64,000 bases of DNA from an uncultured Methanobrevibacter sp. (GTDB lineage Archaea; Methanobacteriota; Methanobacteria; Methanobacteriales; Methanobacteriaceae), in assembly GCF_902784195.1 (NCBI RefSeq), contig NZ_CACZTX010000006.1:220368-284367 (forward strand), written 5' to 3'. The notes beneath the pieces were generated by a model. The model worked only from the letters and a program-made list of their open reading frames with translations, was not told where the DNA came from and did not search any database. Shown here one piece after another: positions 63,859 through 64,000 of this stretch. The stretch's first letter is position 1. Every line of letters starts with the position of its first letter. A program made the position numbers and the translations under genes.

Positions 63859-64000
63859 TTATTCCAATGAATCAACAACTAATCTTGCAGGATTATCATC
63901 TACAGTCAAAGGATCTTCAGTTGATGGTCCTGAACTTGCAACTAAAATAGGAGTTCCTTTTCCATCATCACAGATGTAGAAAAATCCTTGAGCGTCTAAG
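63859..64000 (-). CDS. Hypothetical protein, C-terminal 47 residues (continues beyond window)
   Basis: The frame is open from the right edge to TAA at 63859. The visible end reads LDAQGFFYICDDGKGTPILV, then ASSGPSTEDPLTVDDNPARL and VVDSLE. It looks like the end of a small conserved methanobacterial protein, but the part seen is too short to assign. Confidence 0.6.
   Translation of the reverse strand, partial: LDAQGFFYICDDGKGTPILVASSGPSTEDPLTVDDNPARLVVDSLE

Noticed and set aside
1..64000. tRNA and rRNA genes
   Set aside because: No cloverleaf with T-loop GTTCRA box or rRNA-like conserved blocks was noticed; not an exhaustive scan.

Overview
The window is AT-rich DNA from an archaeon, most likely a gut or rumen methanogen of the genus Methanobrevibacter or a close relative. 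Evidence: very long secreted adhesin-like proteins with parallel beta-helix repeats and Lys-rich Ig-like C-termini, a methanogen-type thiol:fumarate reductase subunit, a 5'-deoxyadenosine/SAH-type deaminase, TATA-like promoters, and Shine-Dalgarno sites dominated by GGTG or GGAGG about five bases before ATG or TTG starts.

Region 1 (1-10.5 kb) is mostly housekeeping. It holds the end of an adhesin, a small acidic protein, a UbiB/ABC1-type kinase, a textbook FMN riboswitch in front of ribB, tfrA (a flavoenzyme) behind a duplicated leader, a micro-ORF pair with a switch-like hairpin between two copies of the same terminator, a MarR regulator divergent from an aldo/keto reductase-flavodoxin pair, and an amidohydrolase.

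Region 2 (10.7-27.7 kb) is a surface-protein cluster. One adhesin carries a papain-type protease domain, one is 953 aa, and one about 2,800-aa adhesin is split by a frameshift near 24,980. A structured, repeat-containing non-coding stretch follows, then a membrane-anchored Ig-like protein.

Region 3 (27.7-63.8 kb) is a defence island interrupted by a few non-defence genes. In order it holds: an Rpn-type PD-(D/E)XK protein; a six-gene Dnd-like operon (PLD-helicase, 52-aa protein, DndD-like ATPase, Dnd-associated-4-like protein, B12/radical SAM protein, 140-aa protein) ending at a 14-copy 11-bp tandem array; a Sau3AI-type restriction-modification pair (GATC expected); an FRG-ASCH fusion; a PD-(D/E)XK protein beside a wrecked Dam methylase; a HEPN-like protein; a DUF6414/AAA+/membrane-protein cassette; and a DUF4062-ATPase/AbiJ-like/AlbA_2 operon. 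Then come small zinc-ribbon, HEAT-like, duplicated-domain and membrane phosphoesterase genes of unclear role. The island resumes with a PIN-GNAT-PUA/ASCH pair, a degenerate Vsr, a HaeIII-type restriction-modification operon and a divergent NgoPII-type endonuclease (both families cut GGCC). The last bases hold the C-terminus of a further gene.

The most promising candidate for a new system is the Dnd-like operon at 29.8-36.1 kb. It has the ATPase and restriction parts expected of DNA phosphorothioation systems but no recognisable DndA, DndC or DndE in the window, and has a radical SAM/B12 protein instead.
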